Below, piece after piece: positions 5,277-5,533 of a DNA stretch of 5,533 bases. The stretch's first letter is position 1. Every line of letters starts with the position of its first letter. Below the pieces are notes generated by a model, which saw nothing but the letters and a program-made list of their open reading frames with translations, had not been told where the DNA came from and made no database searches. A program made the position numbers and the translations under genes. This DNA comes from an uncultured Porphyromonadaceae bacterium. GTDB lineage: Bacteria; Bacteroidota; Bacteroidia; Bacteroidales; Muribaculaceae. The DNA lies in contig CAJJQT010000137.1 in NCBI GenBank assembly GCA_905193995.1, positions 1-5,533 on the forward strand. Direction: 5' to 3'.

Positions 5277-5533
5277 ATGAGCGAGAAAAAACATAAACCC
5301 GAAATTCACGAACAGGCCGAAAACGCCCCCGAAATAGCCGACATGCTCGACGACACCACCGAATCGACCGAGACGGCAGATGTAACCGTCGACGAAGCCG
5401 ACGGCATGATGAACAAGATCAGCGAACTCGAGGCCGCGCTGGAGAAGGAGAAGAAAGAATACCTCTTTCTGCGCGCCGACTTCGACAACTACCGCAAGCG
5501 CATGCTCAAGGACCGCGAGGAACTGCTGCGCAA
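5277..5533 (+). CDS. grpE: Nucleotide exchange factor GrpE (5' part, runs off the right edge)
   Basis: GrpE releases ADP from the Hsp70 chaperone DnaK and so drives the folding cycle. It acts in the cytoplasm as a dimer. The first 85 residues are visible. Residues 1-45 are charged, mostly acidic, and probably disordered, as is usual for the family. From about residue 46 a long coiled-coil helix begins (ISELEAALEKEKKEYLFL) and runs into the family signature LRADFDNYRKR (66-76), then MLKDREELLR. The ATG at 5277 is the first start in frame with this and is preceded by an A-rich stretch without a Shine-Dalgarno. In Bacteroidales dnaJ usually follows, but that would lie outside the window. The frame is intact to the edge. 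Confidence 0.93.
   Translation, partial: MSEKKHKPEIHEQAENAPEIADMLDDTTESTETADVTVDEADGMMNKISELEAALEKEKKEYLFLRADFDNYRKRMLKDREELLR

Overview
The window looks like chromosomal DNA of a gut-type Bacteroidales (Bacteroidota), plausibly Muribaculaceae; that rank is an inference. Three things point there. The promoters fit the Bacteroidota pattern (TTG, about 19 bp, TAnnTTTG). NuoC and NuoD are fused, and most starts lack a Shine-Dalgarno sequence. The genes resemble those of that order. The core genes are GC-rich (about 58% in lines I counted), while the 3' third of the kinase gene is clearly AT-rich (32-37%).

Layout, left to right. (1) Positions 1-2105, minus strand: the start of a respiratory complex I operon, nuoA-nuoB-nuoCD, with nuoCD running off the left edge. 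nuoA and nuoB overlap by 10 bp. A good promoter lies at 2248-2276, giving nuoA a leader of about 140 nt. (2) Positions 2273-2491, minus strand: a short decayed piece of a REP-associated (Y1/HUH, RayT-like) transposase, wedged between the nuo promoter and the kinase stop codon. (3) Positions 2485-4221, minus strand: a membrane-anchored Ser/Thr protein kinase. It has a cytoplasmic kinase domain, a Pro/Ser-rich linker, one membrane helix and a C-terminal outer domain that looks like the DUF1566/Lcl (C-type-lectin-like) family. (4) Positions 4222-4325: a compact divergent intergenic region with a kinase promoter, an ispE -7 box and two TTCC/GGAA palindromes. (5) Positions 4326-5162, plus strand: ispE, of the MEP isoprenoid pathway, apparently transcribed leaderless or nearly so. 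(6) Positions 5277 to the right edge, plus strand: the 5' end of grpE, the DnaK nucleotide-exchange factor.

The nuo genes, ispE and grpE are housekeeping genes. The accessory part is the kinase plus the transposase scar between ispE and nuo. The most interesting feature is that the kinase's outer domain differs in base composition from its catalytic half and ends exactly where the transposase remnant begins, which suggests sensor-domain exchange or insertion at this locus. I see no CRISPR array, rRNA or tRNA gene, complete mobile element or obvious defence system.
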